From: a cyanobacterium PCC 7702
GTDB lineage: Bacteria > Cyanobacteriota > Cyanobacteriia > Cyanobacteriales > Nostocaceae
Assembly: GCA_000332255.1 (NCBI GenBank)
Contig: KB235926.1
Coordinates: 381,193-445,192 of the forward strand
Reading direction: 5' to 3'
DNA length: 64,000 nt
Below the pieces are notes generated by a model. The model had not been told where the DNA came from and did not search any database. It was given only the letters and a program-made list of their open reading frames with translations. Numbering within the stretch: position 1 is the stretch's first letter; each line of letters starts with the position of its first letter. Shown one piece after another: positions 57,701-64,000 of the stretch. Both the position numbers and the translations under genes were made by a program.

Positions 57701-59211
57701 CTGTATATGTCAAAGGAGACTTCAATCTTCATACCCAACAAGAGTTTACAACACCACTAGCAGACGATTGGAGCAACTTCTACACTCGGACTAAAGATAC
57801 ACGCAATCCAAATTTTGCCTGTCGTCCAAAAGATCCGAGATTGCCAAATTGTACTACTGGTGATGAATGGCGGCCTGCAGCTGTACTAGCAGATTCTATT
57901 ACCTTACTTTCTAATAACTTTAGAGAGGGTTTCCGCAATGAGGGAGACTATGACTGGAGTTACAATGGTCCGTCACCCGTACCACCCGGCTTCTCGCAAT
58001 ACAATAGCTACGTTCCACAAGCTCAGTGGTTTGATTCTAGTAATCCACAAACACCTAAAGACCTTGAGCCAAGCATATCTGGCTTCCAGGGTAGCTCTTA
58101 TCTCAATAACTTTGTCACACCCATTGCACTACAGATACCGCCTGGTGCCTATTTAACAGAAGTTTGCACTGCCACTAACCCAGCGGATTGTAGCGATCCT
58201 ACCAAAGAGAAGACTGTGTGGACGATTCAGACAGCTTGTGGAGGTGGAGCGGGAAATACCTATTGGAACGGTCAAATTATTGGTAAAAATGGAGACCCAA
58301 ACAATTCCCGATTAAAAACTGGATATATCTTTGATAAACCAGAGGAATTCGATCAAGGTAATCCCAAGTGCTTTCCTAACAATGCTGCTCGCAGACTTGC
58401 TCTTTTGCGAGATACCAACACTGGTCAATTAATTACTCCCCTGCAAATTTTAGGAGTTGATACAAATGGTAAGGTTCAAGCATTTCGCTTGGGTTCAACA
58501 AGATCCACAGTCGGCACAAATTTAATGTCTCCACCACCGAGTGCAGGTTATACTTTTATGCCGTGGTTGAAGCCTGTGATTAGCAGCAGGGGTCAAATTA
58601 TTCGATTTGAACCTGTTTTACAAATTAACCAACCCTTTGCTACTCCTAGTGACCCGGAAAACACAGATAAGATTGTTCCTGGAAGACACAATAATTGGTT
58701 GCAGATCGCTACCGAAACTACTTTTAACTTAATTGCAGCAGCTGGGGATACTCCAGGTCGTACAACGGAAGATAACGGTGGTTTACACAACTTTGTGCGC
58801 TTTTTAGAAAACTGGAACCCGACTGGAACAACAAACAATGCTATTAAAGCTCGGATTAGTGGTTCGTTTATCCAAGTCAAAAGAAGCGCCTACGCTACTG
58901 CACCATTTTACACATCGATATTGTCTCAGTCCGACTATTTTAAATACAGCATTCAAGGTAATGACAGCAGAACGCCGTTTTATCTTGCTCCTACACGCCA
59001 GTGGGGTTATGATGTAGGACTTTTGTCGCAGTCACCTGACTTATTTGCCCAAAAAATGGTGACAATACCAGACGATTTACCAGATGAGTTCTTCCGGGAA
59101 GTTGGTAGAGATGACCCATGGGTGAAAACTTTGCTGTGCGCTAAGAAAAATACAACTGGTACTCCTTATGCAATTGATGCAAGTCAACGTCCTTCTAGCT
59201 GTCAATCATAG
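54727..59211 (+). CDS. hpsA: Hormogonium polysaccharide protein HpsA
   Basis: A 1494-residue surface/secretion protein of the hormogonium polysaccharide pathway. A basic 51-residue leader is followed by a pseudopilin-like hydrophobic helix from G51-F52 (GFVLPTVAMVSIVIVLLTTA). Unlike classic type IV prepilins it has Thr, not Glu, at position +5. The body is rich in Asn, Pro, Thr and aromatic residues with scattered Cys (e.g. ACRPKDPRLPNC, CGGGAGN), and is probably mostly beta. In Nostoc punctiforme HpsA is needed for hormogonium motility and polysaccharide export. It is followed 26 bp later by hpsB. Length and the start of the protein match the family. Confidence 0.9.
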   Translation: MSRKSQRVKAIKKLYKHFYQKFLSGIRRQIIWFLRCTFTPQRRKRATNNAGFVLPTVAMVSIVIVLLTTAILLRSFDRAKNASNVRVNEAVLSAATPAIDRARAKINKLFQDGRLPRGTPTDDALYTTLTTNINEYTFGDETQLKLVEGTEESATAWMYPVDTDNNGKFDSYTLYGIYFKNPPISNGQYTRARNTLEARTPPMTTGSISSDCGDTLGTSATLVGSSGWFKVGNKLKKAFFVYTATVPITNPPNGNYESRKGNKGFSALEFQQDRVQLPLVNNAVLYEDDIYLSPGPAFKLNGRIFTNSNFLTGSPANNIRLYQVSSKASCFYDPENAKVVVGGNLAAGGITDTTDARQVTRVDLYRGKTRDPFTVDFAKSTKPAPGEANLIAYNSLAYVQRINRLVSAQMANDPSTDPSEVKNGIQQQKDKLGLPSYTPAEIDTFRRQQLELYFRKRTRRVPYKEVPFGGDALGDYKVGGSKENQVLQGSGDTLRPPDAWIYPTDPADGKTGINYTNLTLNFNGSNKLIPGATEPTKLQNTFNGEEQYLGDRVVIGHNLPQLWWDKNKNQFVGPSPQDTQNIRDIVWDDPKDKTRTRRSRIETLADLGSTERDKDWELAAAKVPTSPQEPVGGLRVITGAGIYLPDGFTGASTDFSSVSKEIWSDMMPVPQAGAPTYKTIAPYWMYDYLDTNGFKYSSIKYKWSEITDPTKTPYLRMRATAVYHYKSAGYNQANPTPLACVSSFYVPTNSTTAKNLPALPWNNASGGLSNNGIVYGPPTKSASDYQAVLQYQSQLKYPNGRLIDDGLLARALAKTAANRTLAEQSAIDAQICALQILDGSISVASTPPIPHGAIRETALLDARQVKAIQTNNTTTDYDLPKKDRQPLEIRATVLDINALRTTKIGGATPAQEYLLPNSGIIYATRNDALPDLSAAADKNNPSQAEKTESPVDYKLDATRRPNAIMLVNGAKIWRELNYRDAEKGLILATNLPVYVKGDFNLHTQQEFTTPLADDWSNFYTRTKDTRNPNFACRPKDPRLPNCTTGDEWRPAAVLADSITLLSNNFREGFRNEGDYDWSYNGPSPVPPGFSQYNSYVPQAQWFDSSNPQTPKDLEPSISGFQGSSYLNNFVTPIALQIPPGAYLTEVCTATNPADCSDPTKEKTVWTIQTACGGGAGNTYWNGQIIGKNGDPNNSRLKTGYIFDKPEEFDQGNPKCFPNNAARRLALLRDTNTGQLITPLQILGVDTNGKVQAFRLGSTRSTVGTNLMSPPPSAGYTFMPWLKPVISSRGQIIRFEPVLQINQPFATPSDPENTDKIVPGRHNNWLQIATETTFNLIAAAGDTPGRTTEDNGGLHNFVRFLENWNPTGTTNNAIKARISGSFIQVKRSAYATAPFYTSILSQSDYFKYSIQGNDSRTPFYLAPTRQWGYDVGLLSQSPDLFAQKMVTIPDDLPDEFFREVGRDDPWVKTLLCAKKNTTGTPYAIDASQRPSSCQS

Positions 59212-59236
59212 GAATTTGAAAAACTGGTGAATAGCA

Positions 59237-59899
59237 ATGTTTGAGTACAAACAAAAACCCCAAAATTGTTCGTCTAGCGAGTCTGGTTTTACGATTATTG
59301 AGTCGCTTGTGGCAATACTTGTAGTTGCTATTTTACTAGCAGCGATCGCACCGGTCATTGCCTTATCCACTGCAACTCGAGTGCAGTCAAGACGTGTAGA
59401 ATTGGCAACTCAAGCTGCAAGAACCTACATAGATGGTGTCAGAACCGGAGCGATTACAGTACCATTTACTACTACACTTCCAACCACCGGTCCATCTCGA
59501 AGCATTACCAGTCAACCAGAAGAATATTTGATCAACCCCACAAACATGCCCGTTCCCACGGCATCAACTGGTTTATATTGCTACAACAAGGATGGCAGTA
59601 TTGTTCCTCCAGACTGCACTAGCAATTTGTTTTACATTCAAGCTCGTCGATTTGTCCAAACCACCGGAACAAACGATGGCTATCGTTTGGGAATTCGCAT
59701 TTATCGCTCAGATGTTGACTTTTCCAAGCCTCTTACCGCTAGTGATAGCGTTAACAAGAAAATGCAAAATTCTTACACGGGTAGCTTGGGCAATCGGCAA
59801 GCACCACTGGTGGAAATGACTACTGACATAGCTTCTAAAGCTACTTCCTTTAACGCATTATGTCAGCGTCTAGGTTCTGCTAGCGGTACCTGCAATTAA
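59237..59899 (+). CDS. hpsB: Pseudopilin HpsB
   Basis: A 220-residue pseudopilin. The prepilin site is SESG/FTIIESLVAIL with Gly17 at the cleavage point and Glu at +5, followed by a hydrophobic helix rich in Ala and Val. The globular part has a possible disulfide (CYNKDGSIVPPDC) and ends with a short Cys-containing tail. Processed by a prepilin peptidase, it is thought to form part of a secretion pseudopilus exporting hormogonium polysaccharide. It lies 26 bp after hpsA and before hpsC, with a GC-rich hairpin in between. Confidence 0.87.
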   Translation: MFEYKQKPQNCSSSESGFTIIESLVAILVVAILLAAIAPVIALSTATRVQSRRVELATQAARTYIDGVRTGAITVPFTTTLPTTGPSRSITSQPEEYLINPTNMPVPTASTGLYCYNKDGSIVPPDCTSNLFYIQARRFVQTTGTNDGYRLGIRIYRSDVDFSKPLTASDSVNKKMQNSYTGSLGNRQAPLVEMTTDIASKATSFNALCQRLGSASGTCN

Positions 59900-59914
59900 C
59901 CTTACTTCGTCAAT

Positions 59915-59933
59915 ACCCCCTTTACCAGGGGGT
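59915..59933. promoter_or_regulatory. Intercistronic hairpin, hpsB-hpsC
   Basis: ACCCCCT (59915-59921) pairs with AGGGGGT (59927-59933) around a 5-nt loop, 16 bp after the hpsB stop. The plus-strand flank is A-rich, not a T-run, so it is probably an mRNA processing or stability element and not a terminator. Confidence 0.6.
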
Positions 59934-60084
59934 TAAAAAACTGCAATATCCCAACTAATCTGCAAACTCCTAGCTAGATTTTGTTGGTGCAAGGTATCAA
60001 TTGCAAAAAATGCAGTTTAGTCTGACTGCAAGCATGCATCTTGTTCGATGGCTGTATTTCTGTCACTCACAAGAAAACTACAGT

Positions 60085-61071
60085 ATGAAGAATTTACTGA
60101 AATTTATTCTTAAAATTCAGATAAAACATGCCAAATTTGCTCAGTCAATTCACGGTTTTACCTTAATTGAACTACTAGTGGGTTTAATTATAGCGGTTCT
60201 TGCGATCGCACCTTTGCTAGGATTCACCCTTAACATGCTGGATACAGATCGGCGCGAACAAGCTAAAGCCACTTCTGAGCAAGAAATTCAAACAGCACTT
60301 GATTTCATCGAGCGTGATTTACAGCAAGCAATTTATATCTATGATGCTGATGGTATCAACGCAATTAGGTCTCAGCTTCCTGACCCCACAGCAACAGATA
60401 GAGTTCCTGTTCTTGTCTTTTGGAAGCGAGAATTTGTAAACAAGGCGATTCCAATCACAACTACTGGTAAGGATGATACCTTTGTTTATTCCTTAGTTGC
60501 CTATTATCTAATAAAAGATCCTACCCCCGGCTCTACTTGGTCTCCAGCAGCTCGCATTGCCAGATGGCAAATTAAGGATGGAGTAGTAGATACCAGCGGA
60601 GGCGGTGTAACTTGTACTGGATACACTGCTAGATACATTAGTAGCGATAAGTGTCCCGATCCGGGTTTTGCCTTATTTAACCTCGATACAACAGGCAGCC
60701 TCAGGGACAAAATGAATAATTGGAAGAAAAATCCTAGCGTAGATTACACTAATACTCCCATAGTTCTTGTTGATTTCATAGATCAAACCACCACTGGAGC
60801 ACCTGCAGCAACATGTCCTCCTAACTCCACCAGTCCTCCCATTACCTGGTCCAAGGTAACGCCAGACAGTTTTAATACTTTAGAAACAGGTAGAATGACT
60901 AGCTTTTATGGCTGCGTCGACACAGCTAACACAGCAGTACAAGTCTTTTTAAGAGGTAATGCTCTAGCTCGCTTACAAAAAGATAATCTCAATTACCGGG
61001 ACCAATCAAAGACTTATTTTCCAACTGCAAGCATAAGGGTACAAGGACGGGGATTCTTGTTTACGAAATGA
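60085..61071 (+). CDS. hpsC: Pseudopilin HpsC
   Basis: Starting at ATG 60085 the product is 328 residues; the open frame reaches back to a TTG at 60001 but that part is not conserved-looking. The prepilin site is SIHG/FTLIELLVGLI (Gly24, Glu at +5). It is longer than usual pseudopilins (GspJ-like), with a helical start (EQEIQTALDFIERDLQQAI) then a beta body. It ends 1 bp before hpsD, so translation is probably coupled. Confidence 0.87.
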   Translation: MKNLLKFILKIQIKHAKFAQSIHGFTLIELLVGLIIAVLAIAPLLGFTLNMLDTDRREQAKATSEQEIQTALDFIERDLQQAIYIYDADGINAIRSQLPDPTATDRVPVLVFWKREFVNKAIPITTTGKDDTFVYSLVAYYLIKDPTPGSTWSPAARIARWQIKDGVVDTSGGGVTCTGYTARYISSDKCPDPGFALFNLDTTGSLRDKMNNWKKNPSVDYTNTPIVLVDFIDQTTTGAPAATCPPNSTSPPITWSKVTPDSFNTLETGRMTSFYGCVDTANTAVQVFLRGNALARLQKDNLNYRDQSKTYFPTASIRVQGRGFLFTK

Positions 61072-61072
61072 G

Positions 61073-61696
61073 ATGGTGAAAAAGAATATGAAAAAGGTAA
61101 GTCTGAAATTGCGCGCTAGTTGCAGAAATAAAACGAGAAATAATAGCGGTTTTACTTTGTTGGAATTGCTAGTGGTGGTTCTTTTGATAGGAGTTTTGGC
61201 AGCGATCGCAGCTCCTAGTTGGCTTGCATTTACCAACCGTCAGCGACTCAATAAAGCTAATGACATAATTTTAGGTGCTCTACAGGAGGCTCAACGAGAA
61301 GCAAAACGAACCAAACTTAACTATAGCGTCAGTTTTGCAACTAATAGCAATATTCCTCAAGTTGCAGTTTATACAGGTTCTACACCTTCCAACTGGCGCA
61401 ATCTTGGCGGAGATTTACAAATCCAATCAAGTCAAATTTTATTAGGTACAAATCTCACTTCCCAAAATACCGCTGGTACTTCCGTAACATACAATTCAAC
61501 CACACCAGCAACAATCACTTTTGACCAAATGGGAACTTTACCCAATGCTAATTTTGGTAATCCACCTGGTCTAAAAATTGTAGTAGCTATACCCCAATCA
61601 GGAAGTACAACCCAACCCAGTGCTGTTAAGCGCTGCGTTATTGTGAGAACTTTGTTGGGAGCGATGGTAACTGCTAAAGATAACCAGTGCAATTAA
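61073..61696 (+). CDS. hpsD: GspH/FimT-type pseudopilin (HpsD)
   Basis: A 207-residue minor pseudopilin. The prepilin site is NNSG/FTLLELLVVVLL (Gly26, Glu at +5), followed by the GspH/FimT pattern APSWLAFTNRQRLNKANDII and QEAQREAKRTKLN. The C-terminal half is beta-rich with one Cys near the end (RCVIVRTLLGAM) and a last Cys (DNQCN). Name is by position after hpsC. An in-frame second Met at residue 6 could also be the start. A terminator-like hairpin follows at 61753. Confidence 0.8.
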   Translation: MVKKNMKKVSLKLRASCRNKTRNNSGFTLLELLVVVLLIGVLAAIAAPSWLAFTNRQRLNKANDIILGALQEAQREAKRTKLNYSVSFATNSNIPQVAVYTGSTPSNWRNLGGDLQIQSSQILLGTNLTSQNTAGTSVTYNSTTPATITFDQMGTLPNANFGNPPGLKIVVAIPQSGSTTQPSAVKRCVIVRTLLGAMVTAKDNQCN

Positions 61697-61752
61697 GCTA
61701 TTTTTGTATTTGCTAAAAAATCAAATAAAAACAGTAAAAATACGGTACGAAT

Positions 61753-61798
61753 AACTGCTTCTTAATAGCAAAATTATAAACATAAGGAGCAGTTTTTT
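61753..61798 (+). terminator. Terminator-like hairpin between hpsD and hpsE
   Basis: AACTGCT (61753-61759) pairs with AGCAGTT (61788-61794), extended by CTTA/TAAG inside, and is followed by four more Ts. It falls 57 bp after hpsD and 57 bp before the first glycosyltransferase, so it may cut or lower transcription of the GT genes relative to the pseudopilin genes. Confidence 0.65.
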
Positions 61799-61854
61799 AC
61801 TATTATACGCGTTTTCTAATTACTAAAAAACAATATAGATAATCATCAACATTC

Positions 61855-62829
61855 ATGACTGATTGCCTTGACTTTACCGTCGCCATTCCAACTTATAACG
61901 GTGCCAAGCACCTTTCAAAATTGTTAGAATGCCTCCACAATCAAATTCATACCGAAGATTTTACTTGGGAAATAATTGTTATAGATAATAACAGCACCGA
62001 TCGTACACAGGAAGTGGTTAAAAACTATCAAAAAAATTGGCAACGCACCTATCCTTTAAAGTACTTTTTAGAATCTAAACAAGGAGCAGGATACGCACGT
62101 CAGCGAGCAATTGAGGAAGCAAAGGGTAAATTCGTCGGTTTTTTAGACGATGATAACTATCCTCTTGGCGATTGGGTTGCAAAAGCTTACGCCTTTGGAC
62201 AAGCACATCCAAAAGCAGGTGCTTATGGCAGTCAAATTCATCCCCTCTGGGAAGTAGAACCTCCAAAAAATTTTCAGCGTATAGCTCCGTTTTTGGCTAT
62301 TGCAGAGCGAGGAAACTTGCCTTTAGTTTATCAACCCCAAAAAAAAATATTACCTCCTTCTGCAGGTCTTGTTGTTCGTAAACAAGCTTGGATAGAATGC
62401 GTACCCGAACATTGTATCCTTACAGGTAGAATTCAAGGTAACATGCTTACTGGTGAGGATATAGAAGTATTGTCTTATATCCAAAAAGCTGGATGGGAAA
62501 TTTGGTACAACCCAGACATGGAAATTTATCATGAAATTCCTAGTTGGCGTTTGCAAAAAGAATATTTAATTCCGTTTTTTAGAGGTATTGGTCTTAGTCG
62601 CTATGTTACCCGGATGTTAATTATCAAACCGTGGCTTAGACCTTTGGCATTTTTAGCTTATCTCATCAATGACATCAGAAAAATACTCTTTCATCTATTT
62701 AAATATAGATGGCGATTAAAAAATGATTTAGTCGCTACTTGTGAAATGGAGCTGTTCATTGGTAGTATGATTAGCTATTTTTATCTTTGGCAGCACGGAT
62801 ATTTAAACAGAAATAAATTCTATGAATAA
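61855..62829 (+). CDS. hpsE: GT2 glycosyltransferase, HpsE
   Basis: A 324-residue inverting GT-A enzyme: VAIPTYNGAKHLSKLLECL and WEIIVIDNNSTDRTQEVV bind the nucleotide sugar; GFLDDDNYPLGDW has the DxD-type metal acids. A long C-terminal region has a hydrophobic helix (IKPWLRPLAFLAYLI), so it is probably membrane-attached. It matches HpsE-type glycosyltransferases of the hormogonium polysaccharide locus. Stop and next start overlap (8 bp), indicating tight coupling. The second GT (62822) is a clear paralogue. Confidence 0.82.
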   Translation: MTDCLDFTVAIPTYNGAKHLSKLLECLHNQIHTEDFTWEIIVIDNNSTDRTQEVVKNYQKNWQRTYPLKYFLESKQGAGYARQRAIEEAKGKFVGFLDDDNYPLGDWVAKAYAFGQAHPKAGAYGSQIHPLWEVEPPKNFQRIAPFLAIAERGNLPLVYQPQKKILPPSAGLVVRKQAWIECVPEHCILTGRIQGNMLTGEDIEVLSYIQKAGWEIWYNPDMEIYHEIPSWRLQKEYLIPFFRGIGLSRYVTRMLIIKPWLRPLAFLAYLINDIRKILFHLFKYRWRLKNDLVATCEMELFIGSMISYFYLWQHGYLNRNKFYE

Positions 62830-63826
62830 GACGGAAAATCAAAAATTAGATATTACTGTAGCTATACCAACATATAACAGAGCTAATTATCTACCTAAAC
62901 TTCTAGAGCAACTCTGGAAACAAACAGGAGTAGAGCATCTGCGTTGGGAAATTATTATTATTGATAACAATAGTACAGACAATACATGTGAAATTGTTAC
63001 TCATTATCAAAGTAAATGGCAAAATCAAGTAACTTTGAGGTATTTTTTAGAAACCCAACAAGGAGCTGCTTTTGCAAGATGGCGAGCTGTACGGGAAGCA
63101 AAAGGAGAGTTAATTGGATTTTTAGATGATGATAATTTCCCTGCACTTTCTTGGCTGAAAGAAGCAGTAGAATTTGGTAAAAAACATCCTTTAGCTGGTG
63201 CTTGGAGCGGACAAATTCACGGCGAGTTTGAAGTAGAGCCGCCAGAAAACTTTGAGAAAATTCAAGCTTTTTTGGCCATCCGGGAACATGGTTCAGAACC
63301 ACATTTATTCGATCCTGTTAATTTAAGGTTACCTCCTGCGGCAGCACTTGTAGTACGTAAACGGGCGTGGAGTGAAAATGTACCTCAAAAACCTGCTTTA
63401 GTAGGAAAACTACCTGGTTTGTTGGTGCAAGGAGATGATTATGAGCCACTGCTGTACATGTATAAGGCAAACTGGGAAATTTGGTATAACCCATTAATGC
63501 ATACTTATCATCAAATACCTGCTTCGCGGCTAGAAAAAAGCTATTTGCTAACTTTAGCGCGTGGCTGTGGTTTGTGTATTTGTCATTTGCGTATGATTAA
63601 TGCCAAAAAATGGCAAAAACCTCTAGTCTTTTTAAGAACTTCGTTAGGAAATTTGCGACGCTTGTTGCAGCATTTCCTTGTTTATAAAAGTCCCTGGAAA
63701 AATGACCTTATTTTCCTCTTTGAAATGGAGTTTTATTGGGGTAGTTTTTTGAGTCCATTCTATTATGCAATCACCAATATTAAATTTCCCTGGGTGGGTA
63801 AACTTGTATGCCTGCTATTTCTGTAA
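62822..63826 (+). CDS. GT2 glycosyltransferase, HpsE paralogue
   Basis: A 334-residue GT2 enzyme parallel to its upstream neighbour over its full length: VAIPTYNRANYLPKLLEQLW, WEIIIIDNNSTDNTCEIV, GFLDDDNFPALSWLKEA and the shared WEIWYNPLMHTYHQIPASRL. By position it may be hpsF; I leave the symbol empty because the paralogues cannot be told apart by eye. A late hydrophobic segment (FLRTSLGNLRRLLQHFLV) suggests membrane association. It overlaps the previous gene by 8 bp and the next by 19 bp, so this is one translational unit. Confidence 0.8.
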   Translation: MNKTENQKLDITVAIPTYNRANYLPKLLEQLWKQTGVEHLRWEIIIIDNNSTDNTCEIVTHYQSKWQNQVTLRYFLETQQGAAFARWRAVREAKGELIGFLDDDNFPALSWLKEAVEFGKKHPLAGAWSGQIHGEFEVEPPENFEKIQAFLAIREHGSEPHLFDPVNLRLPPAAALVVRKRAWSENVPQKPALVGKLPGLLVQGDDYEPLLYMYKANWEIWYNPLMHTYHQIPASRLEKSYLLTLARGCGLCICHLRMINAKKWQKPLVFLRTSLGNLRRLLQHFLVYKSPWKNDLIFLFEMEFYWGSFLSPFYYAITNIKFPWVGKLVCLLFL

Positions 63827-64000
63827 TTATACCTGCTTACAATAGCGAAAAGACGATTCAAAAAACAATCAATTCTGTTTTAGGACAAAATTTTACTGAT
63901 TTGGAAGTTATTGTAATTAATGACGATTCGCAAGATTCAACCTTAGATATTGTTTCACAATTTAATGACTCGAGACTGAAAATATTTTCATATCCTCATG
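63808..64000 (+). CDS. GT2 glycosyltransferase, 5' part only (cut by window edge)
   Basis: Translation from ATG 63808 gives MPAISVIIPAYNSEKTIQ, then LEVIVINDDSQDSTLDIV, the standard GT2 nucleotide-sugar opening. Only 64 residues are in the window. It overlaps the preceding GT by 19 bp, so it belongs to the same operon; the position would suit hpsG. It is closer to general GT2 enzymes than to the two HpsE-like proteins. Confidence 0.8.
   Translation, partial: MPAISVIIPAYNSEKTIQKTINSVLGQNFTDLEVIVINDDSQDSTLDIVSQFNDSRLKIFSYPH

Overview
The window comes from a cyanobacterium, very probably a filamentous one that forms motile hormogonia. Evidence: HIP1 octamers (GCGATCGC) are scattered throughout; several families are typical of cyanobacteria (DUF1822, DUF928, SLH iron-uptake porin, Ftn2/ZipN, Calvin-type class II aldolase, plastid-like pyruvate dehydrogenase E2); and the right end carries the hormogonium polysaccharide (hps) locus. 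Base composition and codon use look uniform. Apart from a transposase fragment at the left edge there is no sign of a prophage, plasmid or large island. I saw no CRISPR array and no rRNA.

Layout. 1-2.5 kb: start of an IS5-type transposase, a GT61 glycosyltransferase and two small membrane proteins. 2.9-14.4 kb: a co-directional block with a NarL-like regulator, a TPR-CHAT protease-like protein, a DUF1822 protein, a CHAT-CHASE2 membrane protein, a secreted DUF928 protein and a phosphate-binding-protein-like/DUF4912 fusion carrying a perfect 84-bp tandem repeat. This block is the best candidate for an uncharacterised system: two putative cysteine proteases tied to an extracytoplasmic sensor. 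14.5 kb: a decayed DUF296 (PPC) gene. 15-34 kb: mostly housekeeping genes on mixed strands (PDH E2, YlqD-like protein, acyl-ACP synthetase, RecQ, DUF427, PIG-L deacetylase, APC permease, CPA2 antiporter with stress domains, cytosolic GH13-CBM20 amylase, division protein Ftn2), with a pair of related tiny membrane proteins at 20.0-20.8 kb. 34-48 kb: carbon metabolism and general functions (PDH E1 alpha, aldose epimerase-like protein, tRNA-Lys, class II aldolase, cupredoxin, nitrilase-like amidase, MarC, HEAT protein, argC, enolase, NrdG-like radical SAM protein, glyoxalase I, iron-uptake porin). 47.7-54.4 kb: ClpB, a GT4 glycosyltransferase, HtpG and ribosomal protein L28. 54.7-64 kb: hpsA, then three class III pseudopilins (hpsB, hpsC, hpsD) and a run of GT2 glycosyltransferases that leaves the window.

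How the genes work together. Central carbon flow is well represented: aldolase and enolase in lower glycolysis and the Calvin cycle, two of the PDH subunits about 18 kb apart, amylase on stored glucan, and an acyl-ACP synthetase for fatty acid recycling. The chaperones ClpB and HtpG lie close together but are separated by a glycosyltransferase. The hps genes are expected to make and export the polysaccharide used for gliding. An apparent hairpin plus T-run separates the pseudopilins from the glycosyltransferases, and other hairpins lie in the hpsB-hpsC gap and just before hpsA. All function calls come from reading motifs and recalled family knowledge; no searches were run.
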